DNA of 64,000 nt from Clostridiales bacterium (lineage in GTDB: Bacteria > Bacillota > Clostridia > Lachnospirales > Lachnospiraceae). The notes beneath the pieces are model-generated. The model saw only the letters and a list, made by a program, of their open reading frames with translations. It searched no databases and had not been told where the DNA came from. Shown piece after piece: positions 43,422 to 52,625 of this stretch; position 1 is the stretch's first letter, and every line of letters begins with the position of its first letter. The translations under genes were made by a program, and so were the position numbers. Location of the stretch: assembly GCA_012839295.1 (NCBI GenBank), contig DUNO01000007.1, forward strand, positions 1 to 64,000, given 5' to 3'.

Positions 43422-44255
43422 TTAACCTTTTACCGCTCCGGCCATGGTCCCCTTTACGATATATTTTTGTGTCGTCAGGGAAAGTATTACTGCCGGAATC
43501 ATGGCCAGCATGCCTGCGGCTGCCAACGAGCCTGACGGTGTATCCTTATGTGTCTGGATCATGCTTGCTATCCCTATGGGCAATGTCTTTTTTGCATCGG
43601 AGGCCTGCAGCACCAATGCCAGCCCGAACTCATTCCATGCACCGATGAATACCAATATGGCGATAACCACAAGCCCCGCCTTTACCAGGGGCAATGCGAT
43701 ACTGGAATAGATTCTATATTCGGAGCATCCGTCAATTTCTGCGGATTCATATAATTCCTTCGGTATTTCGGAAAAGAAATTGATTGCCAGCCATATGGCC
43801 AAAGGAAGGGCAAAGGCGATATAAGCCAATATTAAGCCGATAATTGTGTCGAGCAAATGCAGCTTATTATAAATAATGTAATAGGGAATGGTATAAACCA
43901 GTGCCGGTATCATACGTACAATTAATACGGAGTTTTGCAATGCATTTTTTCCGATAAAGCTGTATCTGCAAAAGCCAAAGCCGGCCATGGTTGCTATTAC
44001 CAGTGAGATGACCGTTGTTGCCCCGGATACTACCACACTGTTCAGGAAAAAGGTTGCAACATTGGTTTTCTGGAATATTTCTATATAATTGCTTAGATAA
44101 AGCGTATCAATAATAAATAGCGGCTTTTCCACAAATATCTGCGAGGATGTTTTAAAAGAAGTAATAAATGTCCAATATAAGGGAAAGAAAAAGAAAACAC
44201 CGATTAACGTCATCCCCAATAAAATTAAGAACGCTCTCATTCCATGACTTTTCAT
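43422..44255 (-). CDS. Sugar ABC transporter permease, MalG type
   Basis: A 277-residue permease with six predicted helices, the EAA loop YESAEIDGCSEYRIYSSIALP, and the terminal KYIVKGTMAGAVKG. Its ATG overlaps the stop of the partner permease by 4 nt, so the two are coupled. A gap of about 250 nt follows before the binding-protein gene, enough for its own ribosome site (AAGGAGAGG). No ATPase subunit is encoded nearby. Confidence 0.92.
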   Translation of the reverse strand: MKSHGMRAFLILLGMTLIGVFFFFPLYWTFITSFKTSSQIFVEKPLFIIDTLYLSNYIEIFQKTNVATFFLNSVVVSGATTVISLVIATMAGFGFCRYSFIGKNALQNSVLIVRMIPALVYTIPYYIIYNKLHLLDTIIGLILAYIAFALPLAIWLAINFFSEIPKELYESAEIDGCSEYRIYSSIALPLVKAGLVVIAILVFIGAWNEFGLALVLQASDAKKTLPIGIASMIQTHKDTPSGSLAAAGMLAMIPAVILSLTTQKYIVKGTMAGAVKG

Positions 44256-45178
44256 GCCTTTCTCCTCCTATTTGTTCTTTCCTCCTTTTCACTAAAGAGC
44301 TTCATAAACATCAGCGAAAACAGAATAATCAAAACAAAAAATATAATTGCCCCTGCTGATCCTTCCCCGACCTCATAATAGCGGAAGGCCTTCTTATAAA
44401 TGGTGGATGCCAGGGTCTCCGTTGAAGTTCCCGGGCCGCCGTTTGTCAGGTTATAGACGATATCAAACATTCTGATGGAATCCATAAATCGCATGGTGAT
44501 CACCAAGGTGATAAAATTCCTGATCAGAGGCAAGATAATCCGTCTGAATTTTTGAACCCAGCTTCCTCCGTCTATGGTTGCCGCTTCAAGAATCTCATCC
44601 GGCACGGTCTTTAAGGCCGCTATGAAAATCAGCATACACAGGGGAGTAGTCGCCCATACCTCAACTGCAATCAGTGCAATCCTGGCTGTTACCGTCTGTG
44701 ACATCCAATTTACCCGTTCAAATCCAAGGGTATATAATATCCCGTTTAATACCCCATATACGGGCGAGAATATGAGCTTCCATATAGTAGCCGTAACAAT
44801 TGGCGCAATCATCATCGGCATGGTAAAAAAGGTCCGGTAGATCTTGGATACCCTGTTCCAATAGCTTGTTGTCAGGATTACCGCCAGTGTCATTCCCAGT
44901 ACTACATTTAATAGCACCGCAAATACGGTAAAAGTAAAGGTCCATCCGGCAGATTCTAAAAATTGTTTATCTGTCAATACATTGATGTAATTTTGAACCC
45001 CGATGAATTTGATGGTGTTTGCAGCCATCGATGTATTATATCTGAAAAAACTGATTCCAAACGAATACAGCATCGGGATAACCGAGAATAACAAAAGAAA
45101 CACAACTGCCGGAGCCAGGAAAACAATCGCCGCATTTCTCTTACTTCTATTCGTTTTTCTTCCGTCAAAACTTTTCAT
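44252..45178 (-). CDS. Sugar ABC transporter permease, MalF type
   Basis: A 308-residue permease with six predicted helices, N-terminus RSKRNAAIVFLAPAVVFLLL, EAA loop LEAATIDGGSWVQKFRRIIL, and FRYYEVGEGSAGAIIFFVL near the end. The start at 45178 has AAAGGAG seven bases upstream; the longer frame from 45229 includes the ribosome site. A TATAAT -10 lies just upstream, and the operator palindrome at 45,233-45,252 sits over its -35 region, so repression by the divergent GntR-type regulator is likely. Confidence 0.92.
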   Translation of the reverse strand: MKSFDGRKTNRSKRNAAIVFLAPAVVFLLLFSVIPMLYSFGISFFRYNTSMAANTIKFIGVQNYINVLTDKQFLESAGWTFTFTVFAVLLNVVLGMTLAVILTTSYWNRVSKIYRTFFTMPMMIAPIVTATIWKLIFSPVYGVLNGILYTLGFERVNWMSQTVTARIALIAVEVWATTPLCMLIFIAALKTVPDEILEAATIDGGSWVQKFRRIILPLIRNFITLVITMRFMDSIRMFDIVYNLTNGGPGTSTETLASTIYKKAFRYYEVGEGSAGAIIFFVLIILFSLMFMKLFSEKEERTNRRRKA

Positions 45179-45232
45179 TGATACACTCCTTTCCCTTGAT
45201 GAACCCATTATATAAAATAGTCGAATCATTTA

Positions 45233-45252
45233 ATATACTATATTTAGTATAT
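45233..45252. promoter_or_regulatory. Palindromic operator over the importer promoter
   Basis: ATATACTATATTTAGTATAT is an inverted repeat with arms ATATACTA/TAGTATAT. It lies upstream of the importer -10 on the minus strand, within the divergent promoter region of a GntR/LacI-type regulator. A related site is at 45,404-45,414. Confidence 0.65.
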
Positions 45253-45403
45253 AATTATATTTTTGATGCATTTTTTAAATTAAAACAAATTTCTTATTCC
45301 TTTTTATATTATTTTTTATTGATTATCGAATCCATTTATAGTATAATTGCCAATGAATATATGTGATGTTGATTATATGTCATAGCAATTATATTATTTT
45401 AAC

Positions 45404-45414
45404 TTAGTATACTA
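45404..45414. promoter_or_regulatory. Second operator candidate near the regulator gene
   Basis: TTAGTATACTA contains the perfect 10-bp palindrome TAGTATACTA and shares the TAGTATA half-site with the operator at 45,233-45,252. It stands about 30 bp before the regulator start, well placed for autorepression. Confidence 0.55.
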
Positions 45415-45444
45415 TTTAATATATTGACTGCATAAGGAGAATTT

Positions 45445-46518
45445 ATGTTAGGTATCCCGTTATACAAACAAATCATTAATGATATATTAGAAAAGATTTT
45501 TGACGGTACGCTACGGCCCGGTGACCGCATCCCGTCGGAGCACGAATTATCCTCCACTTATATGGTTAGCTCCATCACCTCCAAAAATGCCCTGGCAGAG
45601 CTGGCTGATAAAGGATATATTATCAGAAAGAAGGGAAAAGGCTCCTTTGTAAACTCCCTGGAAAACCTTATGGCAATCCCCTCCTTCTCCAATACCTCTA
45701 CCTACCGCAGCGCTTTTCACTCCAAGACCATCGGCCTGATCTTGCCCTCCATGAAAACGGGCATTGACCAGCAGCTGCTTAACGCCATTGAAGAAGAGAT
45801 CAGCAAAACCGATTATCTCTTAACCCTCACCATCACCAGGGAAAACCAGGAAAAGGAATCTGCTGCCATTGAAAAGCTGAAGCTTCAAGGTGCCAGCGGC
45901 CTTATTATATTCCCCACAGAACACGAGCTTTATAATGAATCCATCCTGAAGCTTAATATAGAAAAGTATCCCTTCGTGCTGGTTGACCGCTGGCTAAGAG
46001 GAATCCGGACCAATACCGTAATGATTAATAATTACGACGTTACCAAAAAAGCCACGGAACATTTATTCGCAAAGGGCCACCGGGACATTGTGTTTCTATC
46101 GCCCGACAGCAGGAATACCGTTACAGAGGACCGTTTGGCAGGCTTTAAGGATTGCCTTTTGGAGCATGGAATCACCTTAAACCCCCATAACACCTGCATG
46201 ATCCCCTCAGGCGTTACAGATCCGAAAGAGAAAAAGGAATTGATACGAGACTTTTTAAACGATAACCCGGCCGTAAACGGAATCATCTGCTCCAACAAAG
46301 AAATGGCAACTTATATCATTGCCATTTTTGACCAGGATAACCTTTGGGAACGGTATGGCGTATGTGCATTTGACTATTATAACCACGCCAGAATATCTTA
46401 TGTCGAACAGGACATCGCCCAAATCGCAAAGGAATGTATTGATATTTTGCTGGATACAATTCGTGGTGATACGGCGCCAAAACAGGTTTGTGTTCCGGCA
46501 GAATTTCATCCGGTATGA
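45445..46518 (+). CDS. GntR/LacI chimeric transcriptional regulator (AraR-like)
   Basis: A 357-residue repressor with an N-terminal GntR winged helix (IPLYKQIINDILEKIFDGTL, then PGDRIPSEHELSSTYMVS) and a C-terminal periplasmic-binding-protein-like effector domain as in LacI proteins (KTIGLILPSM, FPFVLVDRWLRGI-type strand, ATEHLFAKGHRDIVFLSPDS). This is the architecture of Bacillus AraR. It is divergent from the GH2/importer operon and probably represses it until a sugar binds. ATG with AAGGAGA upstream. The sugar is unknown. Confidence 0.9.
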   Translation: MLGIPLYKQIINDILEKIFDGTLRPGDRIPSEHELSSTYMVSSITSKNALAELADKGYIIRKKGKGSFVNSLENLMAIPSFSNTSTYRSAFHSKTIGLILPSMKTGIDQQLLNAIEEEISKTDYLLTLTITRENQEKESAAIEKLKLQGASGLIIFPTEHELYNESILKLNIEKYPFVLVDRWLRGIRTNTVMINNYDVTKKATEHLFAKGHRDIVFLSPDSRNTVTEDRLAGFKDCLLEHGITLNPHNTCMIPSGVTDPKEKKELIRDFLNDNPAVNGIICSNKEMATYIIAIFDQDNLWERYGVCAFDYYNHARISYVEQDIAQIAKECIDILLDTIRGDTAPKQVCVPAEFHPV

Positions 46519-46648
46519 TTTTTGCACCTGGACGGACCACGCAGGATAAACTTGCCGAAGCCTTTGGACAGTGTTGCTAACCTCCGTATTTTCTTGGATT
46601 TTTCTTGCGTTATTTAAGGAAGATTTAGCTGACCCGGAGTGGAGTGAA

Positions 46649-46700
46649 CAAAAAAACAAACCTGAGATAGGGCGGTAAAACGCCCTGTCTAGGCCTGTTT
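46649..46700 (-). terminator. Terminator stem-loop, member of a dispersed family
   Basis: On the minus strand AAACAGGCCTAGACAGGGCG pairs with a near-complement beginning CGCCCTATCTCAGG around a TTTTAC loop, then runs into TTTGTTTTTTTG. It serves the nucleotidyltransferase gene and closely resembles the elements at 51,758 and 53,751. Confidence 0.75.
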
Positions 46701-46822
46701 CCTAAGATGCTTTCACGTTATTTTCTGTTATGTCCACAAGAATAAATCCCCCTGCTTCTCCACCGCCCGGAAATTTGCAATCCTCTTTAAAGTAATTCAA
46801 AGGCCCTGTTATTTCCCCAAAT

Positions 46823-47422
46823 TTACTCCCAGGGCATAACGATTAAATCCGGCCATTTGCCCAGCCAGCTTGATACCTTATTCTCATAAATTTGTTTTGT
46901 GATCTGCGCTTTATTTGCCCGGACAACTTTACCAAACAAATCATTCAGCCCAAATGGAGCATATACTTTAAATTCATTATTTTTCCCCATCCTGACCCCG
47001 ATTGCCGTAGCCGTAGTTGGCCATGTGTTTATAGCAGCTTCAATGGATGTATACGGCTCAATGGCATAGCCAAAATGGTCTTTATACCACAGATGAACCC
47101 GCGCCTGATTTTTAACATCTATCTCAATGCTTAAATCTGAATATAATTGTTTTATTTGCCCAATAACTTCATCCTCAGATTTATGGTCTATATTCATGCT
47201 ATCAAAATAAACAAAGTCGATATCTTTTATTCCGTATTCTAATGGTTTATCAGAAAGATAATTCCAGACGGTCTGCGCCACACAGCCTGCCCCTATGTAA
47301 TAATTATCTATGTTTAACCGCTTGGCTCTTGTTACAGCTATATTAATTATTTCGCTTGACATAATAACATTTTCCAGCAGCTTGATCTGGGTATGAATAT
47401 CTGAATTGTAGCCCTTGGACAT
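46823..47422 (-). CDS. Nucleotidyltransferase-fold family protein (NTP_transf_6-like)
   Basis: A 199-residue protein of the family with YIGAGCVAQTVWNYLSDKPL and the metal-binding-like KDIDFVYFDSMN, an aspartate pair in the nucleotidyltransferase position. The family (PF06042-like) is common in bacteria and its substrate is not known. The ATG has GGAGG about ten bases upstream. It is a single-gene unit ending in a strong terminator. Confidence 0.75.
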   Translation of the reverse strand: MSKGYNSDIHTQIKLLENVIMSSEIINIAVTRAKRLNIDNYYIGAGCVAQTVWNYLSDKPLEYGIKDIDFVYFDSMNIDHKSEDEVIGQIKQLYSDLSIEIDVKNQARVHLWYKDHFGYAIEPYTSIEAAINTWPTTATAIGVRMGKNNEFKVYAPFGLNDLFGKVVRANKAQITKQIYENKVSSWLGKWPDLIVMPWE

Positions 47423-47717
47423 CTTAAATTTTACCTCCAGTTGTTAAATAACTATATCATCTCATTCAAAACATTTATGATGCATCCATCTATTGCTCCT
47501 GGATCACCAATCAGAATATGTCTTTATCTTTGTATTTGTATTATATCAAACTCTGTTTAAATATCAACATCGCACAAATAGGTTTTGTTGCTTGCGCTGT
47601 ACATCGGTCATTTTAGATATACATTTAAAAGGCAACCCGTAATATTATGTTCCGAAGTAGAAATTCATTATTAACTCATGTTATTTAATGTGATTTTTTT
47701 AATTATTTAAGTGTATT

Positions 47718-47746
47718 TTTACACCATATATGCTATACTATATCTA
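47718..47746 (+). promoter_or_regulatory. Candidate promoter of the second AAA/DUF4143 gene
   Basis: A -35 TTTACA (47718-47723) is separated by 17 nt from -10 TATCTA (47741-47746), with the ribosome site AAGGAGGG just after. The rest of the 47,423-47,769 gap is AT-rich upstream sequence for two divergent genes; I see no further frame or RNA in it. Confidence 0.45.
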
Positions 47747-47769
47747 TATTATTACAAGGAGGGAGTATT

Positions 47770-49065
47770 ATGTATCGGAAAGTGCTCCGTTTTTTAGAAG
47801 CATGGAAAGAAAGCAAGCACCGCAAACCTCTGATCCTGCAAGGCGCAAGACAGGTTGGGAAAACCTATACCGTGCTTGAATTTGGTCGCACGCATTATGA
47901 GAATGTGGCATACTTCAACTTTGAAACCAACGCCAAATTAGCACAGACTTTTGATGAAAATATCAGTCCTGCTTACCTGATTCCAATACTCTCGCACATA
48001 TCAGGGCAAACCATAGTAAAAGAAAAAACGTTAATTGTTTTTGACGAAGTTCAGCTCTGCGAACGTGCCTTGACCTCATTAAAATACTTCTGTGAAGATG
48101 CACGGGAATATCATATTATTGCCGCCGGAAGTCTGCTGGGTGTAGCCGTAAACCGTGCGCAGTTCTCATTTCCTGTAGGTAAGGTAGATATGAAGACCAT
48201 GCACCCAATGGATATGGAAGAATTTCTACTTGCAATGGGTGAAGACGCCCTGGCGGAAAAAATCAGGGAATGCTTTCAGAACGATTCTCCTATGCCCGTT
48301 GCTCTCCACGACATGGCCATGCAATATTACCGCCAGTATCTTGTTGTTGGAGGAATGCCGGAGTGTGTATTACAGTTTGCCCAGACAAAGGATTATATTC
48401 TTGTCCGTAACACGCAGTCTACCATTCTTGCAAGCTATCTTAATGACATGAGCAAATATAATCAGCAAAATGAAATTAAGAAGACACGGCTTGCTTATAA
48501 CAATATCACTGTACAGCTTTCCAAGAAAAATACCCGTTTTCAGTACAAGCTGATAAAAAAGGGCGGTCGGGCGGCAGAGTTTGAGAATGCGATAGAATGG
48601 CTGACCTTATCGGGCATTGTTTCGCAAGTATACAAAGTGCAGCATAGCCGCAAGCCTTTGGAGGACAACAAAGACATTGATGCCTTCAAAATCTATGTCT
48701 CGGATTTAGGTCTGCTCTGTGCAAAAAAAGATTTGATGGCATCGGACATTCTCTATATGTCCGATGAGCTGGACTATTTTAAAGGCGGAATGACTGAGAA
48801 CTATGTCAATGTTCAACTAACTATAAGCGGATACAGAACGTACTATTGGGAATCCGACCGCGGTGCTGAGGTAGATTTTATCATTCAGCGTGACGGAGCT
48901 ATTATACCGATTGAGGTCAAGAGTGCAGACAATACAAGGGCAAAAAGCTTGAAGGTATATATTGAAACCTATAAGCCGAAATACGCTATTAAGCTTTCTT
49001 CAAAAAACTTTGGTTTTGAGGATGGCAAAAAGACTATTCCGCTATATGCGGCATTTTGCATTTAA
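47770..49065 (+). CDS. AAA_14/DUF4143 ATPase (copy 2)
   Basis: A 431-residue paralogue of the protein at 19,324-20,613: Walker A GARQVGKT (25-32), Walker B LIVFDEVQ, sensor AAGS, and a C-terminal DUF4143 domain with GAEVDFIIQRDGAIIPIEVKS. Large blocks are shared (CERALTSLKYF, EYHIIAAGSLLGVA, SFPVGKVD), but the sequences are clearly diverged, so this is not a recent duplication. The ATG has AAGGAGGG upstream. Role unknown; such genes behave like accessory, laterally moving genes. Confidence 0.88.
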   Translation: MYRKVLRFLEAWKESKHRKPLILQGARQVGKTYTVLEFGRTHYENVAYFNFETNAKLAQTFDENISPAYLIPILSHISGQTIVKEKTLIVFDEVQLCERALTSLKYFCEDAREYHIIAAGSLLGVAVNRAQFSFPVGKVDMKTMHPMDMEEFLLAMGEDALAEKIRECFQNDSPMPVALHDMAMQYYRQYLVVGGMPECVLQFAQTKDYILVRNTQSTILASYLNDMSKYNQQNEIKKTRLAYNNITVQLSKKNTRFQYKLIKKGGRAAEFENAIEWLTLSGIVSQVYKVQHSRKPLEDNKDIDAFKIYVSDLGLLCAKKDLMASDILYMSDELDYFKGGMTENYVNVQLTISGYRTYYWESDRGAEVDFIIQRDGAIIPIEVKSADNTRAKSLKVYIETYKPKYAIKLSSKNFGFEDGKKTIPLYAAFCI

Positions 49066-49098
49066 AAAACCGTACCCGCTCAAAAGCTGAGCGGGTAC
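49063..49098 (-). terminator. Terminator of the secreted propeller-like gene
   Basis: On the minus strand GTACCCGCTCA and TGAGCGGGTAC form an 11-bp perfect stem around a short loop, followed by GGTTTTTTAAA. Its T-run overlaps the last codon region of the convergent ATPase gene. Confidence 0.85.
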
Positions 49099-49190
49099 AC
49101 TAATCCTATTCACTCTTATTTACATCAATTACACAACTCTGTGGCGGTTCAATTCCAACAAGCCCGGATGAACCTTTAACCCCGAACCAT

Positions 49191-50426
49191 TTACTGAAAC
49201 TGTGCAAGTATCTTACCATCGGAATCAGCGACATACCATGTGATACTAACCAATCTGCCTCTCCATCCATAGCTGGTATCATTATAATCCATACATGTTA
49301 CAGGAATCAGCAGATAATCACCATACTTTTTTACACCTGCGCTATAGTCGAATTCCTTTTTTTGTTTGTAAGAAAGCTTAATAAACGATTTGACCAAATT
49401 ATTCTTGTTGGTTCCAGATGTAAAACGGGATACCGTAATCAATTCTTTACCGTCCGCTTTTGCACAATAAGTTTTATCTCCCAGAATATTGAAGGATTCT
49501 GTGCCGGTGGTTTTGTATATATAAGAAGATGTTTTACCAGTCTTCGTGTTGTATTGATAATGTTTCTCGCTGCTTTCAGTTCCGTTATAGAAGATTTTGC
49601 TACCATTATTGTATATCTGCTCCTCATATGATTGCTCTACGATAATAGATTTTACCTTTGTACTGGAATCTAATTTTTTTAATGTTCCGTACCAATAGCC
49701 GCCGGAACCCTCATGTGCACCATATTGATAATAGATATCTCCATTTATTTCAGCGATATCGGACACCGTCGGCGCTGTCCGCTCCGTCTCATTCAACGTA
49801 ATCTTCTCTGTGGTTAAAACAGCCAGCTTTGCCTGCCCCGGCTTCAGGGTGTATAAGGTTAGTTTCGAAGAAGCTTCATTAAATTGAGCAAAATACAATG
49901 TATTATCCAAGTTTTTCACGAAACTGAAGGTCATATTACCGGTATAAATCAAAGTGGCTTTCTTGCTGTCATAAGCTCTTTTATACAGCTTACTTTTTTC
50001 ATCTTTAATAACGGTATAGTAAATACCGGTATCGTCAAGACATAGGAAGTAGCCGTTGCAAATAGTTTTTTTATCTTTGGCATCAATGGAAACCGAATAG
50101 GTCTGATAGACGCCTTTTTCTCCTTCATAGCTGGTATAATACAGTGTGTCATTATGAAGCATCATGGCCAAAATGTCATTCTTAGACGATAAGAGCCTGG
50201 TTTTATTGCCCGTGGCAACCTCCAACCGGTAGATGTCATATGAATATCCATCGTTCTCTACTCTCTGAATATAATAAATATTTCCTCTGTCTTCTAACAT
50301 AGGCGAATATTCGTAAACCGTTGCGTTAGCGGCTGCACTGGTAGTAAGGACACTCTGAGGCAGTGGAAAGATAATTATGAAAAAGACTAAAATAAAGCTG
50401 AGTATTCGTTTTGTTATTGTGTTCAT
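49191..50426 (-). CDS. Secreted repeat protein, probable beta-propeller (DUF5050-like)
   Basis: A 411-residue protein with a signal peptide (ITKRILSFILVFFIIIFPLP, cleavage likely after TSAAA). The mature part has repeating units of the kind GNIYYIQRVENDGYSYDIYR, DTLYYTSYEGEKGVYQTYSV and GDIYYQYGAHEGSGGYWYGT. Each pairs an I/L-YY strand with a variable strand, as in DUF5050/TolB-like propellers. No cell-wall anchor is visible. The ATG has AAGGAGA upstream. Function unknown. Confidence 0.65.
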   Translation of the reverse strand: MNTITKRILSFILVFFIIIFPLPQSVLTTSAAANATVYEYSPMLEDRGNIYYIQRVENDGYSYDIYRLEVATGNKTRLLSSKNDILAMMLHNDTLYYTSYEGEKGVYQTYSVSIDAKDKKTICNGYFLCLDDTGIYYTVIKDEKSKLYKRAYDSKKATLIYTGNMTFSFVKNLDNTLYFAQFNEASSKLTLYTLKPGQAKLAVLTTEKITLNETERTAPTVSDIAEINGDIYYQYGAHEGSGGYWYGTLKKLDSSTKVKSIIVEQSYEEQIYNNGSKIFYNGTESSEKHYQYNTKTGKTSSYIYKTTGTESFNILGDKTYCAKADGKELITVSRFTSGTNKNNLVKSFIKLSYKQKKEFDYSAGVKKYGDYLLIPVTCMDYNDTSYGWRGRLVSITWYVADSDGKILAQFQ

Positions 50427-50578
50427 TGCATTCTCCTTATTCTCAAATAGTTTATATTATTAACAAATTCAGGTATTCACACTTATATACCTTTCAATTT
50501 TTAAATGGTATCCGCATTGATTGCGTTAATAGCAATCAATTCAATCATCGGCAGTACAGTAATCATATATAATATCCA

Positions 50579-51423
50579 CTAATAATTGATTTCCAAACCA
50601 TCATACGCAAATTCAATTTCATTAAATTGCTTTTGCAACTCCTTATAATCATCATAGGATTTTCCCCAATCCTCTTCTAAATGAGTAATTATCACTTTCT
50701 TAATATGATATTTGCTTTTCAATTCAATAATTTCATCTATAACAAATAGCTCCTCCCGCAATGGATTATCGTTTTCAAGGATAAATCCATCCTTTAATAC
50801 ATCTCCAACAATGGTGTTTCCAATAATCAAGCAATCAGCATCCCTGAAAATATCATTTTCAGGGAATGGTTTTACATCGCATGGAGCATAAATCACCTTA
50901 TTGGAATCCTGGGTAAAGACAAAAATAGTTACATTTGCAGAGCTATCAACTGGTATTAAATCTATGTGCATGGAAGTAAGCTCCAGGCTCGTAATCGCCT
51001 GGCTACTGACCAAGTTCAAGCTTTCATAATAATCCAGTGCAGAACCATATTTCGTTCCCTGGCATCTTAAATCTTTGATAATTGATGGTAAGGAAGCCAC
51101 TATTATCGGATTCCTGCATATTGATCCAATCGAATTTGCCAACCAATCCAGCCGTAATTGTTCAATTACCCGCATTCCCATGGTATGGTCCGGGTCTATA
51201 TGGCTGTACAAAATATAATCAACCGCCTTAATATCTGCATGATTCAGCGCATAAGCAATGTCTTCCGGTGTATCAATCAATATCTTGGCATCCTCAACAT
51301 ACAAACTGCAGCCGCACCTTGCATAAGGAAAGCCTTTTTCCCTTGCCTCAGTGCAAACATTACACTGGCATAGCGCCTAGGTATACTGACGCACCCTCCG
51401 GAACCAATTATTTTTAATCTCAT
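50579..51423 (-). pseudogene. Metallo-beta-lactamase-fold hydrolase, PhnP-like, with N-terminal frameshift
   Basis: The ATG at 51423 (GGAGG upstream) reads MRLKIIGSGGCVSIPRR and soon stops. One frame over, the family sequence continues LCQCNVCTEAREKGFPYARC, then LYVEDAKILIDTPEDIAYAL, and the metal motif SHIDPDHTMGM. Restoring one base near 51,374 would join them as IPRPLCQCNVC, which matches the cysteine motif of this family. The remaining 241 codons are intact, with GNTIVGD and a late THLEED metal motif. Either a real one-base deletion or a sequence error explains it. Confidence 0.8.
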
Positions 51424-51757
51424 ATAAGGCCTCCATTCCTTGCACAATTGTGTAAGTCCAAATCTACATTCTTATTTCAGGCTCAAATTCCAAGAACTTA
51501 CAGTCCTTGTTGCTAATTAATTCATAGCGGCAATTCCGTGCTGCACCTCATCTAGCTCCAACAGCTCAACTGCTTTTATACCCCCCGCTAGATCCCCTTA
51601 ACAATCCGCTTCGTATAATTACTTCCATTTTACACCATACCCCCAATGATTACTACTTTTATCTGCGGACAAAATAACAAACAAATACTAAGGATTTGAA
51701 CCAACTCAGTTTTCCAAAGAAGTCTGTAGAAACTCGTGCACAGTTTGCCCTCGTGAA

Positions 51758-51808
51758 TACAAAAACAGACCTGGGGCAAGGCAGTGAATCGCCCCAGCCA
51801 GGTCTGTT
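51758..51808 (-). terminator. Terminator stem-loop, member of a dispersed family
   Basis: On the minus strand AACAGACCTGGCTGGGGCG and its near-complement close on an ATTCACTG-type loop and run into TTTTTG. It terminates the LysE-HxlR-GNAT operon. The gene-free stretch 51,424-51,811 otherwise holds the promoter side of the metallo-hydrolase gene and no convincing frame. Confidence 0.75.
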
Positions 51809-51811
51809 CCC

Positions 51812-52225
51812 TTAGCTCCGGTTATTAAAATTACAAATTTGCATCGCTACGCCATCTTCCATAATCTTAAACCCGAACTTTTCATACAAAGCCGCATTTT
51901 TGCTCTCTTCCGGCATAATTTCAATATATAGGTAATCCTTATATTTTTCTCTTATCATTTCAATCATTGTCCCAGCGATTTTTTGTCCTTGGTAGCTAGG
52001 GTTTACCAGAACATAATGCACATAGGCTACCATCTCGCTATCATCTAATACCCGTACCAGACCTACCAGGTTTTCTCCATCCCAAGCGGTTAAGACGGTA
52101 GAAGAATTTTGCAGTGCTTTATACAATCGGCTTGGATACTGGCCGGACACCCAGCCAACAGATAAGAATAATTGCTGCACATCTTCCTGTGTGAATTTCT
52201 TTTCCTCTGTATAAATAATCCCCAT
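51812..52225 (-). CDS. GNAT-family N-acetyltransferase
   Basis: A 137-residue acetyltransferase with the complete core: ENLVGLVRVLDDSEMVAYVH, then YVLVNPSYQGQKIAGTMIEM (acetyl-CoA loop QGQKIAG) and NAALYEKFGFKIMEDGVAMQ at the end. Its ATG overlaps the stop of the HxlR regulator gene (TAATG), so it is coupled as the third gene of a LysE-HxlR-GNAT operon. The substrate is unknown; a small amine or amino-acid derivative would fit the exporter. Confidence 0.88.
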   Translation of the reverse strand: MGIIYTEEKKFTQEDVQQLFLSVGWVSGQYPSRLYKALQNSSTVLTAWDGENLVGLVRVLDDSEMVAYVHYVLVNPSYQGQKIAGTMIEMIREKYKDYLYIEIMPEESKNAALYEKFGFKIMEDGVAMQICNFNNRS

Positions 52226-52620
52226 TATAAATTCCCTCCCTTTCCTCGCTTATAATCACACTTTTTACATTGTAGCATCGTATTTTCATTATCTTCTTTA
52301 TGATAAGCTCCGGACCATCGGCAAATACTCTGCAAAATAGGAACCACGGATTTCCCCTTCTCTGTGAGGCAATATTCCACACGGGGCGGAATCTCATCAA
52401 ATGACTTTCTATGCACAATGTCATCCACGATCAGTTCCTTGAGGGTGGACGCCAGTACCGCGTCCGTAATATTACTCATTTCTTTCCGAAGCTCACTATA
52501 TCGTAGAATACCCTTTTCAGCCAAGACGCATATAATCCGGGACTTCCACTTTCCACCGAAAACCTCAAGGCCATATTCCAGGGGACACCGGATGTCGTCC
52601 TCCATTTTATGTTGATACAT
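52225..52620 (-). CDS. HxlR-family transcriptional regulator
   Basis: A 131-residue winged-helix regulator with the family start RCPLEYGLEVFGGKWKSRII and the recognition part YSELRKEMSNITDAVLASTL, then VEYCLTEKGKSVVPIL. Several cysteines near the C-terminus (QCKKCDYKRG) are notable and may sense redox state or metal. The start at 52620 has AAAGGGG upstream. It lies 5 nt after the LysE-type gene and probably controls its own operon and the divergent gene at 53,409. Confidence 0.88.
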   Translation of the reverse strand: MYQHKMEDDIRCPLEYGLEVFGGKWKSRIICVLAEKGILRYSELRKEMSNITDAVLASTLKELIVDDIVHRKSFDEIPPRVEYCLTEKGKSVVPILQSICRWSGAYHKEDNENTMLQCKKCDYKRGKGGNL

Positions 52621-52625
52621 TATAT

